Below, in pieces: positions 48,401 through 58,692 of a DNA stretch of 64,000 nt (its first letter is position 1; each line of letters begins with the position of its first letter). The notes beneath the pieces were generated by a model that saw nothing but the letters and a program-made list of their open reading frames with translations, made no database searches and was not told where the DNA came from. The DNA comes from Helichrysum umbraculigerum (Eukaryota > Streptophyta > Magnoliopsida > Asterales > Asteraceae), in NCBI GenBank assembly GCA_949592205.1, contig CATIUR010000002.1, positions 3,690,501 through 3,754,500 on the forward strand, read 5' to 3'. Both the position numbers and the translations under genes were made by a program.

Positions 48401-49904
48401 AGTGAAACCACTTCGGGTTCGAGCCCTCAGTATGACCATTCACAACAATTTAAACATTCAAATTCTCACTGCTCAACTCGAAGCCTTAAAACCCGAACAT
48501 GTCAAAGATGAAGCCTTGCGGGGCATGGATAAACAGCTTGGAATCAGACCTAACGGGATTAGGTATTTCTCAAACCGAATCTGGTTGCCTAAATTCGGGA
48601 ACCTACGTGACTTGGTGATGGATGAAGCTCACAAGTCAAAATACTCTATCCATCCGGGATCCGATAAAATGTACCATGGTATCAAGGATTTCTACTGGTG
48701 GCCGAACATGAAAGCCGAAATCGCCACCTATGTCAGCAAATGCCTTACTTGCTCCAAAGTCAAAATCGAATATCAAAAACCTTCTGGTTTACTTCAACAA
48801 CCCAGTCTTCCTGAATGGAAATGGGAGCAAATTTCCATGGACTTCATAACCAAACTACCCAAATCCTCAAACGGTTGCGATTCCATTTGGGTGATCGTGG
48901 ATCGTCTCACAAAGTCTGCTCACTTCCTGGCAATCAAGGAATCTGACAAAATGGAACGCCTCACCAACATTTATCTGAAGGAAATCGTGACCAAACACGG
49001 TGTTCCAATCTCCATTATCTCTGATAGAGATAGTCGTTTCACTTCACAATTTTGGCAATCACTTCAAAAATCTCTGGGTACTCGACTTGATATGAGTACC
49101 GCATACCATCCTCAAACAGACGGTCAAAGTGAACGAACCATTCAAACACTTGAAGACATGCTACGGGCCTGCGTAGTAGACTTCGGTGTAAACTGGGAAA
49201 AACATCTACCATTGTGCGAATTCTCGTACAACAACAGTTATCATACCAGCATCAAAGCTGCACCCTTCGAGGCACTGTACGGTCGTAAGTGCCGGTCACC
49301 TATCTGTTGGACTGAAGTTGGGGATAGCCAACTCACGGGTCCAGAAATCATTCATGAGACGACCGAGAGAATCGTTGAAATCCAAAACAAGCTTAAGACC
49401 GCGCGTGATCGTCAGAAGAGTTATGCTGACGTGAGACGCAAACCACTCGAGTTCCAGGTTGGGGATCGAGTTCTACTCAAAGTATCGCCTTGGAAAGGCG
49501 TAATCCGATTTGGCAAACGAGGGAAGTTGAATCCCAGATACATTGGACCATTCGAGATCCTTGAAAAGATTGGTCCAGTGGCTTATCGATTGCAGCTGCC
49601 ATCTGAACTCAGCAGCGTGCATCCCACGTTTCATGTTTCAAATTTGAAGAAGTGTCTGTCTGATGAGACACTTATCATTCCACTCGATGAAATTCGAGTT
49701 GACGAGAAACTTCACTTTGTTGAGGAACCCGCCGAGATCATGGACCGTGAGGTCAAACAACTTAAACAAAGTCGTATTCCCATTGTCAAGGTTAGGTGGA
49801 ATTCGCGGCGCGGTCCGGAATTTACCTGGGAACGGGAGGACCAAATACGACTCAAGTATCCTCAACTCTTCACTGATTCAACGTCAAACACAACTTCAAC
49901 ATAA
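45462..49904 (+). CDS. gag-pol: Gag-Pol polyprotein of the Tekay-type chromovirus
   Basis: 1,480 codons without interruption. Gag (about residues 50-220) contains IRWIERMESVF and STWWKTHA. Zinc knuckles lie near 275-300 and CYECGNPGHFRDSC near 318-331, followed by an Asn-rich stretch. Protease has LFDTGADRSF (about 383). RT has RMCIDYRELNKLTVKNRYPLP and FIDDILIYS (about 719). RNase H has YCDASHQGLG and FTDHKSLQHIF. Integrase has a zinc site in HPGSDKMYHGIKDFYWWPNM...CLTC, then MDFITKLP, SDRDSRFTS and TDGQSERTIQ. The C-terminus, VKVRWNSRRGPEFTWERED, resembles a chromodomain, thought to steer chromovirus integration to marked chromatin. All catalytic residues I checked are present. Confidence 0.96.
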   Translation: MPPRRQITLSEAEIAGIIARSVTEALATRTPPGSEDTATNTPPPKPCSYKDFLSCKPLYFKGTEGAIGLIRWIERMESVFSLCDCTENNKVKFAVYTFQEGASTWWKTHANSVGLEVANRLPWAELKKKLTEKYCPEEELHRLEEEFWHLEVQGNDVADYTTKFQQFALLCPGLVEPESKGIKKYIRGLPENIQGNVASSKPTTTESAIRLAHELMALVVSRETSNTSSSNKRKSTEHHHNSNKKNNDIQVYNTNSETTRNYTGDRPYCPKCNYHHFGQCGTPCNNCRRQGHLTKDCRAPKSNNNPSDRNTRQPRSCYECGNPGHFRDSCPKLKNKGNNNNNSRNNNNNAKSTAFVINSGDARLDPNVVTGMFLLNNLTASILFDTGADRSFISDEFCPLLDITPVALDVKYTVELANGKLIETDSVIPNCTLNLADETFPIDLMPIEIGSFDVIVGMDWLSKHRAEIICYDKIVRIPLTVGRTLVIQGETGGTRLNLISCLKTRKFLRKGYPAILAHIMEKKSEEKRLEDVPIVRDFPEVFPEELPGLPPPRQVEFSIDLVPGAAPVARAPYRLAPSELQELSTQLQELLERGFIRPSSSPWGAPVLFVKKKDGSFRMCIDYRELNKLTVKNRYPLPRIDDLFDQLQGSSCYSKIDLRSGYHQLRVRDADIPKTAFRTRYGHYEFQVMPFGLTNAPAVFMDLMNRVCKPYLDKFVIVFIDDILIYSRNKEEHAQHLKTILELLKHEELYAKFSKCEFWIKTVQFLGHVIDSQGIHVDPSKIEAIKDWQSPTTPTEVRQFLGLAGYYRRFIENFSKIAIPLTTLTQKDKKFDWTEKQESAFQLLKQKLCSAPILSLPEGTDDFVVYCDASHQGLGCVLMQRDKVIAYASRQLKIHEKNYTTHDLELGAVVFALKIWRHYLYGTRCTIFTDHKSLQHIFDQKDLNMRQRRWVELLTDYDCELKYHPGKANVVADALSRKERVKPLRVRALSMTIHNNLNIQILTAQLEALKPEHVKDEALRGMDKQLGIRPNGIRYFSNRIWLPKFGNLRDLVMDEAHKSKYSIHPGSDKMYHGIKDFYWWPNMKAEIATYVSKCLTCSKVKIEYQKPSGLLQQPSLPEWKWEQISMDFITKLPKSSNGCDSIWVIVDRLTKSAHFLAIKESDKMERLTNIYLKEIVTKHGVPISIISDRDSRFTSQFWQSLQKSLGTRLDMSTAYHPQTDGQSERTIQTLEDMLRACVVDFGVNWEKHLPLCEFSYNNSYHTSIKAAPFEALYGRKCRSPICWTEVGDSQLTGPEIIHETTERIVEIQNKLKTARDRQKSYADVRRKPLEFQVGDRVLLKVSPWKGVIRFGKRGKLNPRYIGPFEILEKIGPVAYRLQLPSELSSVHPTFHVSNLKKCLSDETLIIPLDEIRVDEKLHFVEEPAEIMDREVKQLKQSRIPIVKVRWNSRRGPEFTWEREDQIRLKYPQLFTDSTSNTTST

Positions 49905-49925
49905 ATTTCGGGACGAAATTCTTCT

Positions 49926-49938
49926 AACAGGGGGAGAA
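49926..49938 (+). other. polypurine tract of the Tekay-type element
   Basis: aacagggggagaa lies immediately before the 3' LTR at 49939. Confidence 0.88.
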
Positions 49939-52274
49939 TGTGACAACCGTCAAATTTAGGACTATAATTTAGTGCCTAATAAAGTTTTAATCCATGTAAT
50001 TAGTTCTGTGTTAGGCTAATTAATGTATCAATTATTATATATATTGTTGAATATATATCTACAATTGTGCGGTTTGTTTAAATCGCACGAGCTTTAAATC
50101 GAATGAATTTTGATACAATAAATACGGACGTTGGTGATCAATTTTATTAAATAACGCTATTATGTCAAAAATATTATTATTATAATATTACGTATTCATT
50201 CGTATCGTACAATCAGAAAGTTACACAACTTAAAATGTAAAACGAGCAAACAAATTAACTTACCTTTTATAATTCAAATATTAAATGGTTAGTAAAATAT
50301 TTAAATAAAATTTAACGTAATACGTTGTATCTTTAAAAGTAACAACTAATATATAAAAAAATTATTTAACGTTTTAACGACGGAGCAAACGAACACCGCA
50401 CGGAGCGGGAACGCGGGGCGAAAATGGGGATTTAACCCCCACTCCCACCCACTTTCTTCCATTTCTCTTTTTCTCTATCTCTCACCTCCCTATTTTCTCT
50501 CAACAAAACCCAAACCAAAAATCATCAAAATCGCAAAATAAACACCTCAAACGACCTCGGATCTTCAAGCCCCTTTTACAATAAACGACCACCTCGCGAC
50601 GATCTACACTTCTATCTTTCCGGAATTTCATTTCGGCGATTTGTAAGTTTCCGACACAACTCCGAAAACTCTCGTTTTTAAGATTTATAACTTGCTAGTT
50701 GTTTGTATAACCTTGTAATGTCCTAAAATGGGTTGGGTAAAAATATTATGCCGATCGATGGCCGGAAAACGCGTTTTTGGGGATGAATTTCCGATCAGAC
50801 CCCGTACGTCGCATTTGGTCTGGAGCAGATGCGACGTAGCGACCTACGTCGCATTATATCCCCAACGTCGCATACAGCGACGCAGCCTACTACGTCGCAT
50901 TGACTTGCGAACGTCGCACATAGCGACGCAGACCTTAACGTCGCAATAACGAACCTACGTCGCATAAGCGACGTAGCACCCTACGTCGCTATTGACTTAG
51001 CACTGTTGACCTTAGCGACGTAACCCTTTACGTCGCAAAACTCTTACGTCGCAGCCTACGTCGCAGGCTACGTCGCACAAAACAGAATCTTGAAAACTCT
51101 AATTTTTACAAAGTGTCGAGCTTATACAACTTCAAATGCTTATGCAATATGACTTTTAGAACATAATGGGACTCGTATTTCAAGTGTAACACTTCAAAAA
51201 CAAGACGACAACAATAACACTTTTATTTTCAACTAATCACCAACGGTCCGTACGCATTTTCAAAAACATACTTCAAAATCAAACAAGTCGTAGTAACTTG
51301 TAACAATACAATCAACCAAATCGGGGAAATTTGGACATTTAGTTAGACAAACAATTTCAATGGTAGTCTTTCGAGATACCAATACAATTAATAACAATTC
51401 AAGTGTCGTGGACACATTCAGGTTTCAAGTCTTTGGACACCAACACACTGCTAATTACTTCAAGTTTATTACGTTAAACACATCAGAAACCAGGTGAGTT
51501 TCATAGCCCCATTTTCACTGCTTTACAACTAGGGGTGTGATATTACTACTCGATTTTGTTTTACAAGTAGAACGCAAGTGACAAACTTCAAATACTACAT
51601 GAGTTTCAAGCTAATCAATTTAAAGTCCTCCATAAGCATAGTCTCTAGTATTTTATAGCGTGAATGTTAGTATATGATATCATATGGGATTGACAATCCT
51701 CATCCGGGTTAGCACGCACTAATCGGTCAAACGGATGTATTAGCATTTGGGAAGACGAGTGTTGATTAGGCACTCGTAGGAGGCAAATCAGTTAGGTTTC
51801 CTTAACTGGGCCTGACAAATCAGTTAAGCTCAGACTATGTGCTCATGGACAGTATAACTTTTATTTTGCTTAATTGCATTTTAAATTCAATATAAATCTT
51901 GCGGTTCTTACAACTATATATTGACATACAAACCTGTGAGCTCACCAGTGTTTTCGCTGACCCATTTTAGTATTTATCACAGGTACCCAGCAGTAGTTTG
52001 GCTGCACAAGCAGGAATTATTAGCTCGAGTCAGCATACATACAACTAGAGATTGGACTGCATTATTATATTTTGTAAAAGTAATTATGCTATGTAATCTC
52101 TAAATTTCAGGAACCGAGCTAATGTAACTATATTTTGATGTAAACATTTATTTTATTTATACAAGTTTAAAACGACGCATATAGTGGTCGTTCATTATAT
52201 CTTATGTGCTTTGTATATTGATTAGTGACACCCAAATCAAGCTTCCGCAAATCATTAAATTTGGGGGTGTCACA
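49939..52274 (+). repeat. 3' LTR of the Tekay-type element
   Basis: 2,336 bp, the same as the 5' LTR except for one additional 12-bp tandem unit in the ACGTCGC cluster, by eye. Confidence 0.95.
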
Positions 52275-52279
52275 CCCAC

Positions 52280-52894
52280 ACTAGTTAAATGGGTCAGTGG
52301 TACTTTAAAGGATGTAGTTATGAACCCAAACAAATATTGTCTGTTACCACTTTATTATTAAGCACAAAACAAAACTATATGATCAAACATTCAAACTCCA
52401 TAGGGCAGGGATATTTCAAAGCTAGCTTTTAAATTTTTCTTTAAATAAAAATGCATATGGATATTTTTGACTTTTTTTATTTATATACATATATAATATA
52501 ATTCATCGATGGAAAAAGTGAAATAATTATCAATGAAAAAATCGTGAGTAAAAAGCTTTTGCTTTTCGTCTTCTTCCAACGTACAGTTAAGATGTCAGAT
52601 TCAATGTTTGTTGTATATCAAGGGTTGGATAACTTAGTATGTATTTTAATGTTAAATAATGTTAATAATAATATGTAATAATTTTAATAAAATTTTTAAC
52701 AAATATTCCACCATGAAAATGACACACATAAAGTATGAAATAGTAATATAATCAAAGGATATGTCGACGCTGAGTCGACCAATAATTAGCAATCTAAAAT
52801 AGTATATGCTGTTTAATTAGTCTCCCAATCATTCATTTAGTTTGATTTAATTTAAGTATATATTAAATAAAAGTTAATTCATATTTTCCCATAG
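52280..52894. other. AT-rich intergenic DNA
   Basis: No gene, RNA or recognisable repeat is seen in this stretch after the Tekay element. Confidence 0.6.
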
Positions 52895-52963
52895 GGTGAG
52901 GTTCAGATGAGAATGGAAAATTGGTGGGAATGGATGAACCAATAAGAATGTGACACGTGTCAT

Positions 52964-52993
52964 AAAACTTATTTTCCCTCACATTTTTTATGA
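52964..52993. repeat. direct repeat flanking the petB insert, left copy
   Basis: aaaacttattttccctcac plus gttttttata-like sequence. It recurs at 53267-53296 with one or two differences, bracketing the plastid fragment. Confidence 0.75.
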
Positions 52994-53215
52994 CCTTTTA
53001 CTATCGTCCGACTGTTACCGATGCTTTTGCTTCTGTTCAATACATGCATAATGACTGAAGCTAATTTTGGTTGGTTAATCCGATCAGTTCATCGATGGTC
53101 AGCAAGTATGATGGTCTTAATGATGATCCTACATGTATTTCATGTATATCTCACCGGTGGATTTAAAAAACCTCGCGAATTAACTTGGGTTACAGGTGTG
53201 GTTTTGGGTGTATTG
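52990..53215 (+). pseudogene. petB: plastid-derived petB (cytochrome b6) fragment
   Basis: Cytochrome b6 is a subunit of the chloroplast cytochrome b6f complex. This nuclear piece codes TFYYRPTVTDAFASVQYI, then, after a 2-bp gc insertion near 53047 that shifts the frame, MTEANFGWLIRSVHRWSASM and ends TWVTGVVLGVL, about 75 codons. It has no start of its own and no downstream part of the gene. A CGT-to-CAT change (Arg to His in HVFHVYL) is typical of CpG decay. It is a nuclear insertion of plastid DNA, not a functional gene. Confidence 0.92.
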
Positions 53216-53430
53216 TCATTTTTATGTTCCAAATATATTTTCATCTTTTTTTTCTATTTTTTCGTGAAAACTTATTTTCCCTCACGTTTTTTATAATCAA
53301 ATATCTCACAAATGGTAAGTCAAAAAATTATAAAAATTACACCATAAAAATCAGCATTTTTTCCCCTCGATTTGCCATCTCACAGGGTATATACTTTCGA
53401 CGACTTTCTTTTTTGGGTTTTACAAAATTA

Positions 53431-53556
53431 GTAACACATGTGTTACTAGCTGATATCACATGTGTTACAAGATGACATCACATGTGTTAGTCTCTAGTAA
53501 CACATGTGTTACTCGTTGGTAACACATGTGTTACTCGTTGGTAACACATGTGTTAG
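53431..53556. repeat. minisatellite of six aacacatgtgtta palindromes
   Basis: Six units with the palindromic core acacatgtgt, spaced 19-22 bp apart, of which the last three are near-identical. The core contains CACATG/CATGTG E-box-like sequence. It sits at the centre of the fold-back element. Confidence 0.88.
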
Positions 53557-53800
53557 TTGTTTTCAAAACTTACCGAAAAAAATATTTCGTCGAAAGTATA
53601 CCTTGTCACATCTTTAATCGAAGATAATAAAACACTGATTTTTATGGTGCAATTTTGTGATTTTTCAGCTTACCATTTGAGAGATATTTAATTTTTAAAA
53701 ACACGAGGGAAAGAGGATTTAGTGGCACGTGACACATTCCTATTGATTCCCTCGTTCTCACAAAAAGTTATTGTACTCATTTCAACCTTATTCTTTTCCA

Positions 53801-54151
53801 TCCATGCCAAATGTGGCCAATATTAATATCCAGTTCGGTTCTTAATCACTAATTCTTGAATTTTAAAATAAGTATTTACTTTTAAATTGTTTAAAATGTT
53901 AGTAAGTTTTATTAACTGTATATATACTTTTTATCGATAAATAATCATCCTCGTCCATCAAAGGAAAGCTATATGAGCTTACCTGGACGAAAGAAAAAAA
54001 TATGATTTATGTATTTGCTAAAACAATATTTCATTATTATTATAGCTACTATACTATTTCAATTTTTTTTTTTTAACTTAAAAGATCATGTTTAATTAGA
54101 ACTAGTTTTGTACTTCTTAGCTTATATAAAACACTTTTTTTGGATGAATGG
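53801..54151. other. intergenic DNA
   Basis: AT-rich; nothing recognisable. Confidence 0.55.
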
Positions 54152-54598
54152 GGAAGTGTAATATTCATTACGATGCATTTTAATTTTCATCAATACAAGT
54201 GTCAAAAAAAAAAGCGAAAATTAATAAATGTTAATCAGAATCGATGCTATAAATGTTAAACTTCCTTGATAAATTCTTTTTGTATTTTATAACACCAATA
54301 ATTGAATATTATATACAAAATTGTTAATATTCATCGAAGTGAATGTTAGTTAAAATTCATCATGATGAATGTTAACATTCATCGTGAGAATGTTAAGTTA
54401 ACATTCATTATGATGAATCTTAACAATTTATTAAATAAATATTCATCAACTAATATTATGATTTCACAATGGATTTCATCGGTTAATATATTATTTATAG
54501 TATCGATTTTGATTATTATTTACTAATAAAATTAATTCTCTTTTTAAATTTTGTATTGACAAAGTTAACATGCTCCGTGATGAATATTACATTTTTCC
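54152..54598. mobile_element. MITE-like inverted-repeat element
   Basis: Ends pair as ggaagtgtaatattcattacgatgca and the complement of tgctccgtgatgaatattacatttttcc. Between 54340 and 54420 are palindromic units of the form aacattcatcatgatgaatgtt. No TSD was established. Confidence 0.45.
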
Positions 54599-54753
54599 TT
54601 TTACCGAAAATTAGTGATTTCCTCTTGAATCCTGTCTTATATATATACTCTAACACAAATTCAAGTCATTATTAAACAAATTCTGATGACCTAAGATAAT
54701 AAAACTGGTAGTATCGCCCTCGTCTCAGATTCTTACTTACAATTATAAGTTTA

Positions 54754-54784
<31 letters not shown>

Positions 54785-55215
54785 GTTCAATTAAGCTTGA
54801 ATAACAAACAAACCAAAAACAAATATTACAAAATCTATAGTAATTTTTTTGACAAATAAAATATTCACAAAAGTGGCCCCTTGCCATTAATGCTCTGTAT
54901 GTAAAAGTTAAGGATAATAAACTTTATAAAGTGCTTTGGGTTTACCAAAATCCTATCTATCGATACACTTTTTATATTCATACACTTTTTATTTTATTTA
55001 CTAATATTTTCCTTCCATTTGCATCAAATAAATCCAAGTTGTCTGCGTTGTAGCATTGACAGGTCAAATTGTATCGTTTCTATTGTTTCAATCATCCCCT
55101 TGATTCCATTTCCTTACCAAAACCACCTGTCCATCTATATCTAAATCTGAACACCCAAAAACCTCAAATTCCTCATAACTTTCTATAACCAATTATTGTA
55201 CTTCAATTCGTATCT
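54599..55215 (+). other. upstream region of the lectin receptor kinase
   Basis: Contains a pure A run near 54760 and no gene. The promoter of the kinase should lie here, but no TATA box can be chosen with confidence. Confidence 0.5.
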
Positions 55216-57252
55216 ATGATATTATTACAACCGTATGTTGTCCTGCTACTCTTCCTGCACCTGTCACTGTCACTTGCAGGAACAGTAGCAGCGGATGATA
55301 ACGGTTTCAATTTTGTTTACAAGAATTCAGATGATTCGCAGCTCGATGGTGTTCGAGAAGTCCAAACGGACGGTCGAATTGTTCGATCGAACGAGACCTT
55401 AGATCCGGGTGTCGGTCACACCTTCTACGATCGCCCGTTCCGGTTCAAAAACTCGACAACGGGCGATGCTTTTTCATTCTCGAGTCAATTCGTATTCGGA
55501 ATGATACCAGAAGATCCACTTAGGGCGTTCCACGGTATGACGTTCGCTATCACACCCTCGAAAGGAGTCATCCAAGCGTCATCTTCTCAACATCTCGGGC
55601 TTTTTAACCGAACCAACGATGGAAACGAGTCAAACCACATAGTCGCTCTTGAACTTGATTCGTTTAAGAATATCGAGCTCAGTGACATAGACAACAACCA
55701 TATTGGTCTCGATATCAATAGTATAGTATCCGTTTTCGCTACAACCGTAGGCTATTATGATCAAAATGGTGTTTTTAAAAACTTAACATTAGCTAGTTCA
55801 CAAGAGATTAGAGCGTGGGTTGATTATGATGGTGTTACAAAACATATAAATGTGACACTTGCACCTGTACATATGTCAAAACCTCAAAAACCCTTAGCTT
55901 CTATACAAAAAGATTTATCCCCAATTTTATTAGAAGAAATGTATGTAGGGTTTACTTCAGCAACTGGTGTTCTTGTTCAAACATTTTATGTTGTTGCTTG
56001 GAGTTTTCAAATGAATGGTAAAGCTCAGGATATTGATTTGTCCAATCTTCCATCTTTGCCTATCAAGAAAAAGTCAACCAAAAAGAAAAAAATGATTTTG
56101 GCAATCGGGTTGTCTTTAGGTGGAATAGTTGTTATATCAGCGATTTCGATTTGGGCTTTCGTTTTGTATCGAAGAAGAAAACGTAAGTTTTCTGAAGTTT
56201 TAGAAGATTGGGAGGTACAATATGGGCCTCATAGGTTTGCTTATAAAGATTTATACATTGCAACAAAAGGGTTTAAAGAAAGTGAGTTATTAGGGAAAGG
56301 CGGTTTCGGACAGGTTTATAAAGGGACTCTGCCTAATATAGAAACTCCAGTTGCAGTGAAAAAGATTTGGCATGAATCGGGTCAAGGAATGAAGGAATTT
56401 GTGGCTGAGATTGCGACAATTGGGCGGCTAAGACACCCGAATTTGGTTAGACTTCTTGGGTATTGTCGAAGACAAGGTGAATTGTTTCTTGTTTATGATT
56501 ATATGCCGAATTTGAGCTTAGATAGTTTGTTGTTTGACTCGAAATCGTGTATCATTTTAACGTGGAAACAAAGGTTTAAGATTATTATAGATATCGCAGA
56601 AGCTTTAGCTTATTTACACGAGGAATGGGTTGAGGTTATAATCCATAGGGACATTAAAGCGAGTAATGTGTTACTAGATGCCGATTTAAATGCTAAATTA
56701 GGTGATTTTGGGCTAGCAAGGTTCGGTAACAATGGGACGGAAGCTCAAACGACCCATTTGGCAGGAACTTTGGGCTACATTGCCCCCGAATTAGCTAGAA
56801 AAGGGAAAGCAACTACTGCCACCGATATATTCGCTTTCGGAGCATTTATATTGGAGGTTGTCTGCGGTCGACGGCCAGTTCAGGTGCTAGGGCGGAACGA
56901 GGTGGCAATTTTGGTGGATTTGGTGCTGGATTGTTGGTTTAAAGGGGAATTGTTGAAGGCTGTTGATCCAAAGCTCGGTGATGATTACGATATCAAGGAA
57001 CTGGATTTGGTTTTAAAAGTCGGGTTACTTTGTTCACATAGTTGTCCATCAGTGAGGCCGAGTATGTCTCAAGTTTTGAAATTTCTTAAAGGACAAGACC
57101 AGTTGCCCGAAGATTTGGATAGCGTGTTGGAGATTCGAGAGGATTACTCGGGCCGACTTGGTGATGGGTCATCAAATGCTTACTTCTCGCAAATACAGTA
57201 CAATACGGCGTCCGCCCCGATCACCGAAGCGTTCATCTCCTCGGGCCGTTGA
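55216..57252 (+). CDS. L-type lectin-domain receptor kinase (LecRK)
   Basis: 678 codons in one exon, usual for LecRKs. Residues 1-25 form a signal peptide. The legume-lectin domain spans about 28-275 and includes VALELDSFKN and DNNHIGLDIN, the usual metal/carbohydrate region. A Lys-rich stretch precedes a transmembrane helix at about 293-315 (MILAIGLSLGGIVVISAISI), then RRRKRK. The kinase domain has GKGGFGQVYKG (about 360), the VAVKK lysine (about 374), IHRDIKASNV (about 476), GDFGLARF (about 496) and GYIAPELARKG (about 523). All catalytic residues are present, and HRD marks it as an RD kinase. It should sit in the plasma membrane and signal from extracellular ligands; members act in defence or nucleotide sensing, but the subclade is not assigned here. 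Confidence 0.95.
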   Translation: MILLQPYVVLLLFLHLSLSLAGTVAADDNGFNFVYKNSDDSQLDGVREVQTDGRIVRSNETLDPGVGHTFYDRPFRFKNSTTGDAFSFSSQFVFGMIPEDPLRAFHGMTFAITPSKGVIQASSSQHLGLFNRTNDGNESNHIVALELDSFKNIELSDIDNNHIGLDINSIVSVFATTVGYYDQNGVFKNLTLASSQEIRAWVDYDGVTKHINVTLAPVHMSKPQKPLASIQKDLSPILLEEMYVGFTSATGVLVQTFYVVAWSFQMNGKAQDIDLSNLPSLPIKKKSTKKKKMILAIGLSLGGIVVISAISIWAFVLYRRRKRKFSEVLEDWEVQYGPHRFAYKDLYIATKGFKESELLGKGGFGQVYKGTLPNIETPVAVKKIWHESGQGMKEFVAEIATIGRLRHPNLVRLLGYCRRQGELFLVYDYMPNLSLDSLLFDSKSCIILTWKQRFKIIIDIAEALAYLHEEWVEVIIHRDIKASNVLLDADLNAKLGDFGLARFGNNGTEAQTTHLAGTLGYIAPELARKGKATTATDIFAFGAFILEVVCGRRPVQVLGRNEVAILVDLVLDCWFKGELLKAVDPKLGDDYDIKELDLVLKVGLLCSHSCPSVRPSMSQVLKFLKGQDQLPEDLDSVLEIREDYSGRLGDGSSNAYFSQIQYNTASAPITEAFISSGR

Positions 57253-57742
57253 TCCATTATTTAAAGGTGGCCACATGTTAACACGGGTCATTAGTCTAGT
57301 ATCATGGGAGGTTAAGAATGTAATTATTTATTGATTATTTTATGATTTGTTTCATACTTTTTTTGCCATTGATAATGTTATGTGGTTATATAAAAATTGC
57401 ACAATGAATGTATCAAGTTGTGTCCTTGTGGTCCATTTGAGTTGGTGTAATACTTATATTAAAGAAGTGAAAACTGCCTAAAAAAAGTGGGTCGGGTGGG
57501 GTTGGTTTAGGCGTATGATGGTGAAGGTATAAAACAAGAAAAATGTGATGTAAGATATTTGACTTTGGGGTCCAATTGCGTATCGGGTCATTTTTGCAAA
57601 GATAAGATTTGAGCTGATAATTGTTTGAATAGTCACGGGTTATATCAACGATTAAGAAAAAGTATCTAATAAAGTTGTGTTAATTGATACACAAGTAACA
57701 CTTGGGCTTAAAATTAGACATAGGGAAAAGTAAGGTTATGGG
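57253..57742. other. 3' flank of the lectin receptor kinase
   Basis: No gene seen. Contains the likely 3' untranslated region. Confidence 0.55.
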
Positions 57743-57859
57743 TAGGGATGGCAAAAAAATCCGAACCTGATGGGGATCCCCGAACCCCGCGCTTTTGGAT
57801 CGGATTGGGGATAGCTTGGGGATGGGGATGGGTAGTATCATCCCCGCCCCGCTCCGCCC

Positions 57860-57939
<80 letters not shown>

Positions 57940-58247
57940 ATTATTCTATATTTATAAGTAGCTAATATCATCGATACATATATTTATTTATAACTTTTTA
58001 ATTACAATAATATTTACAATGTAGTAATTGGTCTCGTCGAGTACTTGGTTACGATTTAAAGGGCCAAATACTCAAAAAGTTACCTCGATAAGACCCTGTT
58101 GGACATTTGGATAAGAAATTCCCCGGATGGACTGCCCCGATAATACCCCGCTGGGGTTTGGGGATGGGGATGGGGATTGCTTAGAATAATGGGGATGGGG
58201 ATGGGGTTGACACCCCCCGTACCGAACCCGCCCCATTGCCATTCCTA
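57743..58247. mobile_element. MITE-like element with GGGGAT repeats and an (AT)n core
   Basis: Terminal sequences tagggatggcaa and ttgccattccta form a short imperfect inverted repeat, with gttatg on both sides as a possible partial TSD. G-rich runs of ggggat type lie near both ends (about 57800-57830 and 58150-58205) and (AT)n occupies 57862-57936. ORFs crossing the AT run are artefacts. The superfamily is uncertain; hAT is possible. Confidence 0.55.
57862..57936. repeat. (AT)n microsatellite
   Basis: About 37 AT units without interruption. Confidence 0.95.
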
Positions 58248-58338
58248 AGTTATGACTTATGTGAGACCCATCTTCTAATAACCCAAAGTTCCAAACATTC
58301 ACTCAGGTTTTTAACCCGGCTTAATCTTCTATATATTA

Positions 58339-58588
58339 CTCCCTCCGTCCCATATTAATAGTCCAGTATTTCATTTTGGGCTGTTCCAAATTAATTGTCC
58401 ACTTCCATAAATGGATAAAAATGATGAGATAAAATCATTTTTCACCCTTACTTTATATATGTAGGACAAAAAAGTAGGTAAAAAGTAAAGGGTAAAACTG
58501 TAATCTTATCAAAAAGTAAGAGAGAAGTTAATGTTTTCTTAAACTGCGTATTTTTTGTCTGGGGACAATTAAATTGGGACGGAGGGAG
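58339..58588. mobile_element. Stowaway-type MITE, 250 bp
   Basis: Ends ctccctccgtccc and gggacggagggag with a TA TSD at 58337-58338 and 58589-58590, the hallmark of Stowaway/Tc1-mariner MITEs. Confidence 0.93.
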
Positions 58589-58692
58589 TATTAATTAAAA
58601 ACCTACATAATTGTCCGCATGTCAAATCATGATTACATAATTTTTTTGCTTTCCCTCCTAATCTTAGGTGTCAATTTATTAGATTTTTAAAT

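Larger units (their letters stand above)
42680..52274 (+). mobile_element. intact Tekay-type Ty3/gypsy chromovirus
   Basis: A 9,595-bp element with LTRs of 2,324 and 2,336 bp, TGTGAC...GTCACA ends and the TSD cccac at 42675-42679 and 52275-52279. The primer site is at 45007-45018, one uninterrupted gag-pol ORF is at 45462-49904 and the polypurine tract at 49926-49938. The only LTR difference I find is one extra 12-bp unit, agcctacgtcgc, in the 3' LTR (about 51050-51062). Very long LTRs and a C-terminal chromodomain-like end fit the Tekay lineage. It looks young and autonomous. Confidence 0.94.
52895..53800. mobile_element. imperfect fold-back element carrying plastid DNA and a palindromic minisatellite
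   Basis: The left outer arm (ggtt.agatgagaat... gaatgtgacacgtg) pairs with the right arm ending near 53790 (cacgtgacacattcctattgattcc... tcatttcaacctt). A second inner arm pair matches 53262-53400 with 53573-53720 (for example ttttcgacgaaa-type sequence and accataaaaatcagc versus gctgatttttatggt-like). The centre is a six-unit palindromic repeat, and the left arm holds a petB fragment. The edges are approximate; a degenerate TSD of ttttccca type is possible but not convincing. A Mutator-like fold-back is my best guess. Confidence 0.55.

Noticed and set aside
53021..53475. petB-like ORF as a functional nuclear gene
   Set aside because: Only an internal piece of cytochrome b6, with a 2-bp frameshift and no start, transit peptide or 3' part.
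53431..53556. CRISPR-like regular repeat
   Set aside because: Plant nuclear DNA; palindromic units with short, similar spacers inside a fold-back element.
58072..58302. Pro/His-rich ORF in the GGGGAT element
   Set aside because: Low-complexity reading of a repeat.
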